NCBI GenBank assembly: GCA_023953835.1 | Contig: JAMLJB010000001.1 | Location: 2,191,001 to 2,255,000, forward strand | Reading direction: 5' to 3' | From: Rhizobiaceae bacterium | GTDB lineage: Bacteria; Pseudomonadota; Alphaproteobacteria; Rhizobiales; Rhizobiaceae | DNA length: 64,000 nt | In this document: positions 1-9,160 of the stretch, in pieces | How the letters are laid out: each line of letters starts with the position of its first letter | How positions within the stretch are numbered: position 1 is the first letter of the stretch | Notes under the pieces: generated by a model | The model's database searches: none | The model's input: only the letters and a program-made list of their open reading frames with translations | Told to the model about the DNA's origin: nothing | Made by a program: the position numbers and the translations under genes

Positions 1-1
1 T

Positions 2-1069
2 TCCATCCGCATCGGCGCGGGGCTGGTCGGGCGCGCCGGCGCGGAAATCGCCGCGCTCAGGCCCAATGCGCGCGCCGCTGTCGTGACCGACGAGAATGTC
101 GCCTCATACCATTTGCAGGCGCTTACCGAAAGCCTCGCATCCGCCTCCATCGCCGCCACGCCCATCGTGCTTCCGGCGGGAGAAAAGACGAAGAGCTATT
201 CCATGCTCGAACGCGTGGTCGAGGGTTTGATCGCCGCGAAGCTTGAGCGCAACGATCTTGTCGTCGCCTTCGGCGGCGGCGTCATCGGCGACCTTGCCGG
301 TTTCGCGGCAGGCATTGCGCGGCGCGGCATGCCCTTCGTGCAGATGCCCACCTCGCTGCTGGCACAGGTCGATTCGTCGGTCGGCGGCAAGACGGGCATC
401 AACAGCCCGCAGGGCAAGAACCTTGTCGGCCTGTTCAACCAGCCGAAACTCGTGCTGGCCGACACCGATGTGCTGAACACGCTGTCCGCGCGCGAATTCC
501 GGGCAGGCTATGCCGAGGTCGCCAAATACGGGCTGATCGACCGGCCCGATTTCTTTGCCTGGCTGGAGAACAACTGGCGCGACGTGTTCGCGGGCGGGGC
601 TGCCCGCACCGAGGCGATCGCCCAGTCCTGCCGGGCCAAGGCCGATGTCGTGGCGCGCGACGAGTTCGAGACCGGCGATCGCGCCCTGCTCAATCTCGGC
701 CACACCTTCGGTCATGCGCTCGAGGCCGCGACGGCCTATGATTCCGCGCGGCTGGTGCATGGCGAGGGCGTCGCCATCGGCATGGCGCTGGCGCATCGCT
801 TCTCGGCGCGGATGAACCTTGCAAGTCCCGACGATGCGGCCCGCGTCGAGGCGCATTTGCGGACTGTCGGCCTGCCCTGGCGCATGTCCGATATTCCGGG
901 AGAATTGCCGGGTGCGGAAAAATTGCTCGACTACATCACGCAGGACAAGAAGGTGTCGCGCGGCGCGCTGACGTTCATTCTCACGCGGGGCATCGGGCAG
1001 TCTTTCATCGCCAAGGACGTGCCCCAATCCGAGGTCCTGTCCTTCCTGAAGGAGAACCTTTCGCAATGA
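2..1069 (+). CDS. aroB: 3-dehydroquinate synthase, 5' end outside the window
   Basis: Converts DAHP to 3-dehydroquinate, the second step of the shikimate pathway, in the cytoplasm using NAD and a divalent metal. The reading frame is open to the left edge ([13 protein letters not shown]... precedes the first internal ATG at 83), so the true start lies upstream of the window. Family hallmarks are visible: the NAD-binding [14 protein letters not shown] stretch, [20 protein letters not shown] and the metal-site [13 protein letters not shown]. The stop overlaps the start of the next gene by 4 bp (ATGA), indicating one transcript. In related genomes aroK usually lies just upstream; that would be outside this window. 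Identification is secure. Confidence 0.97.
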   Translation, partial: SIRIGAGLVGRAGAEIAALRPNARAAVVTDENVASYHLQALTESLASASIAATPIVLPAGEKTKSYSMLERVVEGLIAAKLERNDLVVAFGGGVIGDLAGFAAGIARRGMPFVQMPTSLLAQVDSSVGGKTGINSPQGKNLVGLFNQPKLVLADTDVLNTLSAREFRAGYAEVAKYGLIDRPDFFAWLENNWRDVFAGGAARTEAIAQSCRAKADVVARDEFETGDRALLNLGHTFGHALEAATAYDSARLVHGEGVAIGMALAHRFSARMNLASPDDAARVEAHLRTVGLPWRMSDIPGELPGAEKLLDYITQDKKVSRGALTFILTRGIGQSFIAKDVPQSEVLSFLKENLSQ

Positions 1070-1968
1070 CGCCGCTCGGCGCAGCCGGTCTTACGCTTCT
1101 GGTCGTCTTGGCGCTTGCCGCGATCCTGGGGCGACCGCTGCTCTCCGCGCTCGGGTTCCGCCTGATCCGCCGCCGCAAGCGCAAACCTTCGGAGGCCGGT
1201 CCGCTCCAGCATTCCGCGCCGGCGGAGGAATCGCAGGAGGACGACGCCAGGGGCCCCGCGCCACGCGACGGGCTGGCCCAGCTTTCCGAACTCGAAGTGT
1301 CCGACGTGATGGTGCACCGTCTCAACATGCGCTCGATCAACGCCGCCGATCCACCCGAGCAGATCGTGCGCGCACTGCTCAACAGTCCGCACACGCGGAT
1401 GCCGCTGTGGGAAGGTTCGCTCGACAATATTGTCGGGGTCCTGCACGCCAAGGACGTGCTGCGCGCGCTGAACGATGCGGGCAACGATTTTTCCAAGCTG
1501 GACATCATGGCAGTCGCGATGAAGCCGTGGTTCGTGCCGGACACCACCTCGCTTGAGGAGCAGCTTGCCGCATTCCTGCGGCGCAAGTCTCATTTCGCCA
1601 TCGTCGTCGACGAATATGGCGAGGTCGAAGGGCTGGTCACGCTTGAGGACATCATGGAGGAAATCGTCGGCGACATTGCCGACGAGCACGATCTCGACGT
1701 GCAGGGCGTCAAGCAGGAGGCGGACGGTTCCATCGTGGTCGACGGCGCGGTGCCCATCCGCGATCTCAACCGTGCGCTCGGCTGGACGCTTCCGGACGAC
1801 GAGGCCACGACCATTGCCGGGCTGGTCATCCATGAGGCGCAATCCATTCCCGACGAAAAGCAGGCGTTCACTTTTCACGGCAAGCGGTTCGTCGTCATGC
1901 GCAGGCAGAAGAACCGCATCACGCGCATCCGCATCCGCGACATCGGCAGCGTGGCGGCGAGCGCCTGA
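1066..1968 (+). CDS. CorC/HlyC-type CBS-pair protein without DUF21
   Basis: A 300-residue protein with one N-terminal hydrophobic segment (about residues 7-30), a basic RRRKRK patch, an acidic linker to about 75, two CBS domains ([12 protein letters not shown] to roughly 210, with the [25 protein letters not shown] signature) and a C-terminal CorC_HlyC domain ([16 protein letters not shown]...). As I recall the rhizobial genes following aroB, they usually encode a longer protein with a four-helix DUF21 membrane domain ahead of the CBS pair. Here that domain is absent, so the layout is closer to E. coli CorC/YbeX. Members are linked to Mg/Co efflux or ribosome/membrane quality control; no substrate can be read from the sequence. 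Translationally coupled to aroB. Confidence 0.85.
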   Translation: MTPLGAAGLTLLVVLALAAILGRPLLSALGFRLIRRRKRKPSEAGPLQHSAPAEESQEDDARGPAPRDGLAQLSELEVSDVMVHRLNMRSINAADPPEQIVRALLNSPHTRMPLWEGSLDNIVGVLHAKDVLRALNDAGNDFSKLDIMAVAMKPWFVPDTTSLEEQLAAFLRRKSHFAIVVDEYGEVEGLVTLEDIMEEIVGDIADEHDLDVQGVKQEADGSIVVDGAVPIRDLNRALGWTLPDDEATTIAGLVIHEAQSIPDEKQAFTFHGKRFVVMRRQKNRITRIRIRDIGSVAASA

Positions 1969-2014
1969 CCGGTCATTCAGGGAACGTCAAGGATTGCGCG
2001 GCATAACTCTGCCC

Positions 2015-2380
2015 ATGGCAAAGATACTTATTGTTGAAGACGATGACTCCGTGCGCGCAATGACCTCGCGCGCGTTGAAGAACATCGGGCACACCATCGA
2101 AGAGGCGACGGACGGCGCTGAGGGGCTGGACCGCATTCACGCCTGCTCGGCGGACTACGATCTCGTCGTTTCCGATATCCGCATGCCGGAAATGGATGGC
2201 ATTGCAATGGCCAAGGAAGCCGCGCGCGCCTATCCGGGCCTCAAGATCATGCTGGTCACGGGCTATGCCGACCAACGGGAGCGCGCCGATGAATTGAGCG
2301 GCATCATTCAGGACGTGCTGCTCAAGCCGTTTGCGCTTGCGGATTTCCGTTCGCGGGTTTCCAGGTTGCTGGCGGCCTGA
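2015..2380 (+). CDS. cpdR: single-domain response regulator CpdR
   Basis: A 121-residue stand-alone receiver domain with no output domain. The acidic pair EDD at 8-10, the phospho-acceptor Asp in VVSDIRMPEMDG (D54), the Thr in MLVTGYAD and the Lys in LLKPF are all present. DIRMP, GYADQRERADEL and length match CpdR, which in Caulobacter and Sinorhizobium, when unphosphorylated, delivers cell-cycle substrates to ClpXP and is controlled by the CckA-ChpT phosphorelay. The start ATG has no strong Shine-Dalgarno. It lies 46 bp after the CorC-like gene on the same strand. CpdR is my preferred name; a generic receiver protein is the alternative. Confidence 0.85.
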   Translation: MAKILIVEDDDSVRAMTSRALKNIGHTIEEATDGAEGLDRIHACSADYDLVVSDIRMPEMDGIAMAKEAARAYPGLKIMLVTGYADQRERADELSGIIQDVLLKPFALADFRSRVSRLLAA

Positions 2381-2388
2381 TCCGCCCC

Positions 2389-2654
2389 AGGTCATGAACT
2401 CATAAATCCGATTGAAATGGTGTGAGGCCATCGGTTCGGATACGCGAAGGCAAGACGCAGGAAATGTGGTGCATTTTCAAGTCTTTCCGACAAAGTAGCC
2501 GGGCCGATGGGCCACATCCGAAGGACACCGAAACGGCGGCAAGCTGCCGCGTCGAACCGCTCGAACGATGGAACCCCATCGCCCTTCGCGCTTCTCCTCG
2601 CAGCTTCTTGCCGTTTCAGGTGCCATTTCAACCGCATTTATGAGTCCATGACCT
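2389..2654. mobile_element. MITE-like element with about 33-bp terminal inverted repeats
   Basis: A 266-bp stretch bounded by imperfect inverted repeats: positions 2389-2421 and the reverse complement of 2622-2654 agree at about 29 of 33 bases (shared core GGTCATG.ACTCATAAAT and TTGAAATGG). The inside holds short open frames on both strands (for example 2392-2637 minus) but no transposase. The right terminus overlaps the stop codon of the neighbouring DUF4175 gene (2653-2655). Size, long TIRs and lack of coding capacity fit a non-autonomous miniature element. I do not see a convincing target-site duplication. The family is unknown to me. Confidence 0.6.
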
Positions 2655-5181
2655 AGCGCATTTCCAGCAAGCGTTCGAGGTAGCTGCGCTCCAGTTCCGG
2701 GCTGAGCGCATTGCCGAGCCTCTTGCGGATGGCTTCGAGGATCTGGCGGGCGCGCTGCGCGTCGATTTCGTCGGGCACGCGCGTCGTGTCGCCATCGTCC
2801 GGCCCGCGCGTGGCGCGCGGCCTGCCAAGCGGGTCGCGGTCCGAGCTTTGCTGGCGGGTGCCTTGCTGGCCTTCGCCCTGATCGCCCTGCATCGCCTGCT
2901 GCATCTGTTGCATCATGTCCTGCGCGCCGCGCCGCAGCGCTTCGAGCGCCTGTCCCTGATGGCCGGTCGCGCGTTCCCCTTCGCTCTGGCCAAGCGCGCC
3001 CTGCGCCTCGCCCATCTGCTTGCCCGCCTCGCCAAAGCCCTCGCCGGGCTTGATGCCCATGCCCTTCAGGTCTTCCATGAGTTGATCGAGTTCGCGCTGC
3101 AAGCCGCCCTGGCCCTCCTGCAACTGCTTCATGGCATCGGCAAATTCCTCCGGCGTCATCGGGCGCTGGCCGTTTTCGCCCTGCTCCCCGGGCTCGCCCT
3201 GTTCTGATTGCTGCTGCTGGTCGAGCCGGTGCGTCTCGTTCATCATTTCCTGCTGGCGGCGCATGATTTCGCCGAGCTTGTTCATCTGCTGGCGCATTTC
3301 GCTCTGCTGGCCGTTTTCGCCCTGCTGCGGGCGGGCCGCCTGCAGATTGTTCATCAGGTTTTCGAGTTGCGCGAGCAGTTCCTCGGCGGCGTCGCGATTG
3401 CCGGATTTCGCCTGCTTCTCGATCTCGTCCAGCATCTTCTGGAGGTCTTTTTCGCTCAATGTGCGGTCGTTCGGCTGCTGCGCCTGCTGGTTCGGCGCGC
3501 GCTGCGCGCGTTCGGCGAACTCGCGCAGATACTGGTTCATCGCCTCGCGCAGCTCTTTCATGAGCTTGTCGATTTCCTGATCGCTCGCGCCGCGCTGAAG
3601 CGCCTGCTTCAATGCCTCGCGGGCCTGCTTGAGACGCTTTTCCGCGTCGCTCAACTCGCCATCCTCGATGCCGAGCGCCAGTTCCCAGAAATAATCGGAC
3701 GCAGCGCGAAGCTGGTTGTCGTCGCCCGCCTTGTCGAGCATCGCGCGCCCGAACGACAGGCCGAGGAATTGCGCCAGCACGTCGAAAGTGTCCTCCGGTC
3801 GCAAGGTGATCGCGTCGATAAGATCGAGCGCGTCCTTCTTCCGGTTCGTGTCGAGGGAGAAAATCCTGCGCTGCTCGATCACCGACCTGGCGAGCAGATT
3901 TGTAAAGGGTCGCTCCGGCAGGATGAATTCCTTCGTCTCGCTCAATGCCGTCTGGCCTGCCGCATCGGTCGCCTGCAAGGTGAGGCGCACCTTCGATCCG
4001 GCCCAGACGTGCTCGGTCAGGTCCTTAGTCACCTTCGCGGTCGGCGGCGTCGCGCCCCGGCGCGGGATGGTCAGCTTCAGTTCGGGCGGGCCATAGAGCG
4101 GTTTCGCTTGCGGTCCTGCAGGTTCCGCCAGCTCGAACTTCGCCTCGGCGGCGGTCGCGCCGTAATCGTCCTTGATCTCGTAGCGCAGTTCTAGCGTGCC
4201 GTTGAGGGCCTGCGTCGGCTCTTCGGTGAAATGAATGATTGGCGGCGTATCCGGAATGACCGTGAAGGTCCATTGCGCGAGTTCCGCCGTTCCGTTGTGC
4301 AGAAGAGCGGAGCCGTTCTCGCGAACCTTCATCGAAAACTGCCGGTTGGCCGATCTCTCGGCGACGGGATCGATCGGTGCATCCGCTGCCTTCGCCTGCG
4401 GATCGATGATCCGTTCACCCGCAGGCGTCAGGTAGCCCAGCGTTTCCTCGCCGCTGCCACCCGTCACGCGCAACGCCAGTTCGCTGCCCGCAGGTACGGT
4501 GAATTCCCTGCTGTCGCGATGCGCCTCCGAGGTCAGGAAGATCGGTGCCTTGCCGGTATAGCCGGGCGGCGTGACCCAGGCATCGATGCGCGGCGGAACG
4601 GTTGCGACGCCCGCGCCGGGGCGGAACGCGTCGGTGATGCTGCCGCCGGAGGAGCCCAATGAAAAGGCGAATGCCGTCACGACCAACAGCGCCGCCACCG
4701 AACGAATCGCCCATGGATCGCGTTCGGGAACGCCGGTTCGCGGCGTATCGCCTCCGAGACCCCGCAGCTTTTCCGCCATGCGCTTCTGGTGCTCGCGCCA
4801 CAGCGCTTCCGCGAATCCGTCCGGCGCGCCGCCGGGTCGTTCGGACTGAACCTGCACGGGCGTGTGCGCCAGCCTGTTTGCCGTTTCGACACGGCGGTCG
4901 ACCTCAGCCGCATCCGGCAGCCTGAAATGCCGCAGCAGCGCCAGCGCGCCGAGCGCGCAAAGCACGAATATTCCAGCCAACGCCAGCCGCGCCGGTTCGG
5001 ACAACCCGCGAAACAGCCCGAACCAGGATGCGCTGAGATAAAGCGCCACGACCAGCAGGAAGGGCAGCACCAGCGGCCACAGCCGCTCCACGATAATCGT
5101 CGCGCGAACGATCATGCGTGAGCCGCGCAGTGATTTCACGGTCTCGCCACTCGGTGCGGTATCGGTCGGCTCTTGCGTCAT
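2653..5181 (-). CDS. DUF4175 / TIGR02302 membrane protein
   Basis: About 842 residues starting at ATG 5181 (MTQEPTDTAPSG); an in-frame ATG at 5205 would add eight residues. Visible parts: two hydrophobic segments near residues 35-80, a third near 160-180 (SVAALLVVTAFAFSLG), a large periplasmic-looking region with repeated beta-rich stretches, then a C-terminal 250 residues that is helical, charged and strongly Q/G/E-rich (QQQQSEQGEPGEQGENGQ and similar runs). This is the alphaproteobacterial low-complexity family TIGR02302/DUF4175. Its function is not established. It precedes lysA-lptM-argH on the same strand. Its 3' end abuts the MITE-like element, so the last residues may have been affected by that insertion, although the ending ERSYLERLLEMR looks family-like. 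Confidence 0.9.
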   Translation of the reverse strand: MTQEPTDTAPSGETVKSLRGSRMIVRATIIVERLWPLVLPFLLVVALYLSASWFGLFRGLSEPARLALAGIFVLCALGALALLRHFRLPDAAEVDRRVETANRLAHTPVQVQSERPGGAPDGFAEALWREHQKRMAEKLRGLGGDTPRTGVPERDPWAIRSVAALLVVTAFAFSLGSSGGSITDAFRPGAGVATVPPRIDAWVTPPGYTGKAPIFLTSEAHRDSREFTVPAGSELALRVTGGSGEETLGYLTPAGERIIDPQAKAADAPIDPVAERSANRQFSMKVRENGSALLHNGTAELAQWTFTVIPDTPPIIHFTEEPTQALNGTLELRYEIKDDYGATAAEAKFELAEPAGPQAKPLYGPPELKLTIPRRGATPPTAKVTKDLTEHVWAGSKVRLTLQATDAAGQTALSETKEFILPERPFTNLLARSVIEQRRIFSLDTNRKKDALDLIDAITLRPEDTFDVLAQFLGLSFGRAMLDKAGDDNQLRAASDYFWELALGIEDGELSDAEKRLKQAREALKQALQRGASDQEIDKLMKELREAMNQYLREFAERAQRAPNQQAQQPNDRTLSEKDLQKMLDEIEKQAKSGNRDAAEELLAQLENLMNNLQAARPQQGENGQQSEMRQQMNKLGEIMRRQQEMMNETHRLDQQQQSEQGEPGEQGENGQRPMTPEEFADAMKQLQEGQGGLQRELDQLMEDLKGMGIKPGEGFGEAGKQMGEAQGALGQSEGERATGHQGQALEALRRGAQDMMQQMQQAMQGDQGEGQQGTRQQSSDRDPLGRPRATRGPDDGDTTRVPDEIDAQRARQILEAIRKRLGNALSPELERSYLERLLEMR

Positions 5182-5309
5182 CGAGCATCCAGTGCGGCCC
5201 GGCATCGGCCCGCTGTCCGGACGAACATAGCATCAATATGGGCGCTGGCGAGGCAGAATAGCGAAATCGTGAACGGGGCCGCGACGCTTCAATCCGGAAT
5301 AGAAATTCG

Positions 5310-6578
5310 CTATGCGAGCCAATCCGGGATTGAATCCAGCCCGATCAACTGCTCGTAGGTCGGTCGTGCGCGCACGACATGGAAGCGGTCGCCGTCGACC
5401 AGCACTTCGGGCACGAGCAGGCGGGTGTTGTAGGTGCTGGCCTGGACCGCGCCATAGGCGCCCGCCGTTCCGATCGCGATCAGGTCGCCGGATTTCAGGA
5501 AGGGCAGGTCCCGGTCCTGCGCGAGGAAATCGCCGGTCTCGCAGACCGGCCCGACAATATCGGCCCGGATGCGCGGGCCGCTCGCCGCCGTCTGAACAAC
5601 GGGGCGGATCTCGTGATAGGCTTCGTAGAGCGTGGGCCGGATGAGATCGTTCATCGCCGCATCGACGATCACGAAGTTCTTGGCGTCGCCTTCCTTCACA
5701 TAAATCACTTCGGCGACGAGGATGCCCGCATTGCCTGCGATGAGCCGTCCCGGCTCGAAGATCACCTTAACGCCCAGCTCCGTCGTGTGCTTCATCACGA
5801 TGCGCGCATATTCGTCGGGCAGGGGCGGGGGGCTGTTGTCGAACTGATAGGGCACGCCGAGGCCACCGCCGAGGTCGACATGCTCGATCTGGTGGCCATC
5901 CGCGCGCAGCGTGCCGACCAGTTCGGCCAGGAGCGCAAAGGCGTCGTCGAAAGGTTGCAGGTCGGTGATCTGGCTGCCGATATGCATGTCGATGCCGACG
6001 ACCCTGATTCCCGGCAGCTTCCCGGCATGGGCATAGACCTGTCTTGCCTTCTGCCATGGAATACCGAACTTGTTCTCCGCCATGCCGGTTGCGATCTTGC
6101 GATGCGTTTTGGCATCCACGTCCGGGTTGATGCGCACCGAAACGGGCGCGGTGCGCCCGGCGGCCACCGCCCGCCTGGAAAGCAGGTCGAGTTCCGGCTC
6201 GGATTCGACGTTGAAGCAGTGGATGCCGGCCTCCAGCGCGAAATCCATCTCGCGGGCGGTCTTGCCGACGCCGGAAAACATGATCTTCGAAGCCGGAATC
6301 CCGGCGGAAAGCGCGCGGCGCAATTCGCCTTCGGACACCACGTCCGCGCCCGCGCCAAGCCGCGCCAGCGTGCGCAGCACCGCCTGGTTGGAATTGGCCT
6401 TCATGGCGTAGCACACCAGCGAATCCAGCCCCGCGAAGGCTTCGCTGAACACGCGGTAGTGGCGCGAAAGCGTCGCGGTGGAATAGCAGTAGAAAGGCGT
6501 GCCCACCTCAGCCGCGATCTGCGGCACAGGCACATCCTCGGCATGGAGGACGCCGTCACGATACTCGAAATGGTTCAC
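5310..6578 (-). CDS. lysA: diaminopimelate decarboxylase
   Basis: Decarboxylates meso-diaminopimelate to L-lysine, the last step of lysine synthesis, with PLP. The 422-residue length is typical. The PLP lysine lies in YAMKANSN (K60); the phosphate-binding glycine-rich region is HVDLGGGLGVPY; substrate and dimer-interface motifs EPGRLIAGNAG and GPVCETGDFLA are present. It lies 14 bp downstream of the lptM-like lipoprotein gene and in the same direction as argH, the conserved rhizobial order argH-lptM-lysA. Start ATG at 6578. Confident. Confidence 0.97.
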   Translation of the reverse strand: MNHFEYRDGVLHAEDVPVPQIAAEVGTPFYCYSTATLSRHYRVFSEAFAGLDSLVCYAMKANSNQAVLRTLARLGAGADVVSEGELRRALSAGIPASKIMFSGVGKTAREMDFALEAGIHCFNVESEPELDLLSRRAVAAGRTAPVSVRINPDVDAKTHRKIATGMAENKFGIPWQKARQVYAHAGKLPGIRVVGIDMHIGSQITDLQPFDDAFALLAELVGTLRADGHQIEHVDLGGGLGVPYQFDNSPPPLPDEYARIVMKHTTELGVKVIFEPGRLIAGNAGILVAEVIYVKEGDAKNFVIVDAAMNDLIRPTLYEAYHEIRPVVQTAASGPRIRADIVGPVCETGDFLAQDRDLPFLKSGDLIAIGTAGAYGAVQASTYNTRLLVPEVLVDGDRFHVVRARPTYEQLIGLDSIPDWLA

Positions 6579-6592
6579 TGGAATTGGTCCGG

Positions 6593-6799
6593 CTATAGAA
6601 GGGGGTCAAGAATGAACGGCCTGTCCTCGACCGGTTTCGGCTGTTCCGGCGGCAGGGGCTGCTTGTTGCGCTGGGCGTCTTTTCGGGCGTCGACGGACGC
6701 CTGATAGGGCGTGTCGAGCGCGGTCTTGCGCCCGCAGCCGGACAATGCCGCCACGGCGCCGATCAACGCAAGCGCTACCAACAATCTGCTGCCGCTCAT
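6593..6799 (-). CDS. lptM: small lipoprotein, LptM family
   Basis: A 68-residue lipoprotein with a signal peptide (MSGSRLLVALALIGAVAALS) and lipobox LSGC, so Cys22 should be lipidated after signal peptidase II cleavage. The mature start CGRKTALDTP fits the short CGxKGPL-like LptM consensus, and the rest is a proline/lysine-rich tail ending FILDPLL. LptM (formerly YifL) assists oxidation of LptD in the outer-membrane LPS translocon of E. coli. In alphaproteobacteria this gene type is found between argH and lysA, exactly as here. Family call from lipobox plus context; the function is inferred from the enterobacterial member. Confidence 0.8.
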   Translation of the reverse strand: MSGSRLLVALALIGAVAALSGCGRKTALDTPYQASVDARKDAQRNKQPLPPEQPKPVEDRPFILDPLL

Positions 6800-6860
6800 A
6801 TGCTTTTCCCAGTCCGATGCGCAGATGCTTCTAGCCGAATTATCTCCATCTTGCACGAGC

Positions 6861-8261
6861 TTATCCTTTTGCAAGTCGCTTGCGCCAGTAGCGGATTTGC
6901 TTGCGCACTTCAGATGGTGCGGTGCCGCCGAACGAAGTGCGGCTCCTGACGGAGTTCTGCACGGTGAGCACCGAGAACACATCCGGTGTGATGCCGTCGT
7001 GGATCGAGCGGAAATCGGCAATCGACAGCTTGTCGAGCGGCTTCTTCCTTGCCTCCGCCAGCGCCACGGCGCGGCCGGTCACATGGTGCGCCTCGCGGAA
7101 GGGAAGGCCGAGTTCGCGCACCAGCCAGTCGGCAAGGTCGGTCGCCGTCGCATAGCCGGAACCGGCGGCCTTCTTCATCTCGGCGACATTGACGGTCATG
7201 TCCTTCACCATGCCGGTCGCGGCGGCCAGCATCAGGTCCAGCGTTTCGGCGGCGTCGAACACCGCTTCCTTGTCCTCCTGCATGTCCTTGGAATAAGCGA
7301 GCGGCAGGCCCTTCATCACAGTCAGCAGGCCGATCAGATCGCCATTGATGCGGCCCGTCTTGGCGCGCACCAGTTCGGCGGCGTCGGGGTTCTTCTTCTG
7401 CGGCATGATCGACGATCCGGTTGAGTAGCCGTCCGACAGGCGCACGAAGCCGAATTGCGGCGTCGACCAGATGACGATTTCTTCCGCCAGCCGCGACAGG
7501 TGCGTCGCGCAGATCGCCGCCACCGACAGGAACTCCAGCGCGAAATCGCGGTCGCTCACGCTGTCCAGCGAGTTGCGCGTCGGCTCGCGGAAGCCGAGCG
7601 CTGCAGCCGTCATATGCCGGTCGATCGGAAAGCCGGTGCCGGCAAGGGCGGCGGCGCCCAGCGGGCTTTCGTTCATGTGTTCCGCCGCATCGGTCGCCCG
7701 CGACATGTCGCGCGAAAACATTTCCACATAGGCCATGCAGTGATGGCCGAAGGTCACGGGCTGCGCGGTCTGCAGATGGGTGAAGCCCGGCATCACCGTG
7801 GCGGCATGCTCTTCCGCGCGGTCGAGAAAGGCCGAGATCAAATCCTTGAGAGCCGCTGCCACGCGCAGCGTCTCGTCCTTGACCCACAGCCTGAAATCGA
7901 CCGCCACCTGGTCGTTGCGCGAGCGCGCCGTGTGCAGCCTGCCCGCCGCCGCTCCTATCTTTTCCGCCAGCTTCGCCTCGACATTCATGTGAATGTCCTC
8001 GAGCTTCGTCGAAAACTCGAATGTGCCGGCTTCGATCTCGGCAAGGATTTCGCCCAGCCCCTGTTCGATCTTCTTCTGGTCGGCTGCCGAAATGATGCCT
8101 TTTTCGGCAAGCATTCGGGAATGGGCGACGGAGCCTTGAATGTCCTGCCGGTAAAGCTTGCGGTCGAAGCCGATGGAGGCGTTGATGGCTTCCATGATCG
8201 CGGCCGGACCTGAGGCGAAACGTCCGCCCCACATCTGGTTGCTGGTCTTCTTGTCGCTCAT
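6861..8261 (-). CDS. argH: argininosuccinate lyase
   Basis: Cleaves argininosuccinate to arginine and fumarate, the last step of arginine synthesis. The 466-residue protein carries the fumarase/aspartase superfamily signature [12 protein letters not shown], the WGGRF N-terminal motif, [16 protein letters not shown] and the catalytic-His region [17 protein letters not shown]. It is divergent from tlpA, with only 30 bp between the two start codons, so their promoters must overlap or sit inside the flanking genes. Downstream on the same strand come lptM and lysA. Confidence 0.97.
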   Translation of the reverse strand: MSDKKTSNQMWGGRFASGPAAIMEAINASIGFDRKLYRQDIQGSVAHSRMLAEKGIISAADQKKIEQGLGEILAEIEAGTFEFSTKLEDIHMNVEAKLAEKIGAAAGRLHTARSRNDQVAVDFRLWVKDETLRVAAALKDLISAFLDRAEEHAATVMPGFTHLQTAQPVTFGHHCMAYVEMFSRDMSRATDAAEHMNESPLGAAALAGTGFPIDRHMTAAALGFREPTRNSLDSVSDRDFALEFLSVAAICATHLSRLAEEIVIWSTPQFGFVRLSDGYSTGSSIMPQKKNPDAAELVRAKTGRINGDLIGLLTVMKGLPLAYSKDMQEDKEAVFDAAETLDLMLAAATGMVKDMTVNVAEMKKAAGSGYATATDLADWLVRELGLPFREAHHVTGRAVALAEARKKPLDKLSIADFRSIHDGITPDVFSVLTVQNSVRSRTSFGGTAPSEVRKQIRYWRKRLAKG

Positions 8262-8291
8262 TGCTATAACCCGCTACGGAGAATTGACCGC

Positions 8292-8987
8292 ATGTCCGAT
8301 GACAAGCAGACCAGATTGTTTCCTTCACTGCGGCTGATCGCGCTCGCCGCGGTCGCCGGTCTGGCTGCCGGCGCGGTTGCCGTATATGTCACCGGCGGGC
8401 CGGAACGCAACATGCCAGCCGACGCGCCGCAAGCTGCCAGCACTGCGCCCGCGCCGCAAGACACCGCCTGCGCGGCTGCCGCCGACGAGGCGAAGACCGT
8501 GGCCGCCGCCGCAACGGGCGATGTCGCCGCCATGCTTCCCGCCGATCCGCCGCGCTCGCTCGCCTCGCTTTCGTTCAACGGGCCCGAGGGCAAGCCGATG
8601 ACGCTCGGCGACTTTTCCGGCAGGACCGTTCTCATGAACCTGTGGGCCACGTGGTGTGCGCCGTGCCGCGCCGAAATGCCGGCGCTCGATGCGCTCCAGC
8701 GTGACAAGGGTAGCGAGAGGTTCGAGGTCGTCGCGGTCAATGTCGACACGGGCGACGATACAAAGCCGCGCAAATTTCTGGAAGAAACCGGCGTGCAGTC
8801 GCTGGCTTATTATCGAGAGAACACGCTGGCCCTTTTCGAGGACCTGAAGAAGCAGGGCCTCGCGCTCGGCCTTCCGGTCACACTGCTCATCGATCCGCGT
8901 GGATGTCTTGTCGCCAGCATGAACGGACCCGCCGAATGGTCCGGGCCGGACGCGCACAGGTTGATCGAAAAGGCGTTAGGCGGCTAA
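8292..8987 (+). CDS. tlpA: TlpA-type membrane-anchored thiol:disulfide oxidoreductase
   Basis: A 231-residue protein with an uncleaved N-terminal anchor (about residues 12-34), an Ala/Pro-rich linker carrying one extra Cys (DTACAAAA, C60), and a periplasmic thioredoxin fold with active site WCAPC at 121-125. The cis-Pro lies in GLPVTLLID. Bradyrhizobium TlpA reduces ScoI and the CuA site of cytochrome oxidase; family members maintain periplasmic thiols for haem and copper centres. It is transcribed divergently from argH. The gene name follows the rhizobial convention; the substrate is inference. Confidence 0.88.
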   Translation: MSDDKQTRLFPSLRLIALAAVAGLAAGAVAVYVTGGPERNMPADAPQAASTAPAPQDTACAAAADEAKTVAAAATGDVAAMLPADPPRSLASLSFNGPEGKPMTLGDFSGRTVLMNLWATWCAPCRAEMPALDALQRDKGSERFEVVAVNVDTGDDTKPRKFLEETGVQSLAYYRENTLALFEDLKKQGLALGLPVTLLIDPRGCLVASMNGPAEWSGPDAHRLIEKALGG

Positions 8988-9058
8988 CCTTCCCTTACGT
9001 CACTTTTCCTTGGAAAACTTGGATTTTGTTAGCTGTTTCACAAAACGGAAACAAATTT

Positions 9059-9077
9059 ATTGTGCGACCGTCACAAT
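9059..9077. promoter_or_regulatory. palindrome ATTGTG-N7-CACAAT upstream of ugpB
   Basis: A perfect 6-bp inverted repeat with a 7-bp centre, about 84 bp before the ugpB start in the only sizeable AT-rich stretch of this intergenic region. Its symmetry and position suit a dimeric repressor or activator site. It is one base short of the CRP-type TGTGA-N6-TCACA spacing. I could not find a convincing direct-repeat Pho box here. Function is inference. Confidence 0.35.
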
Positions 9078-9160
9078 CCGGGAATACTCGCCTTGGTTGT
9101 CGGGGCGGCCCAGCTTGATGATCGGCCTCCCTTCATCCCAACGAGATTAGGGAGTGATCG

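Noticed and set aside
104..1066. Long minus-strand open frame opposite aroB
   Set aside because: Typical antisense shadow in high-GC DNA; Arg/His-rich translation without family motifs, while the plus strand encodes an unmistakable AroB.
2392..2637. 81-codon minus-strand frame (and 2422-2643 plus) inside the MITE-like element
   Set aside because: Open on both strands, no family features; I treat it as a by-product of the repeat instead of a gene.
8988..9160. Search for a Pho box before ugpB
   Set aside because: No CTGTCAT-like direct repeat with 11-bp period on either strand; only the palindrome at 9059-9077 stands out.
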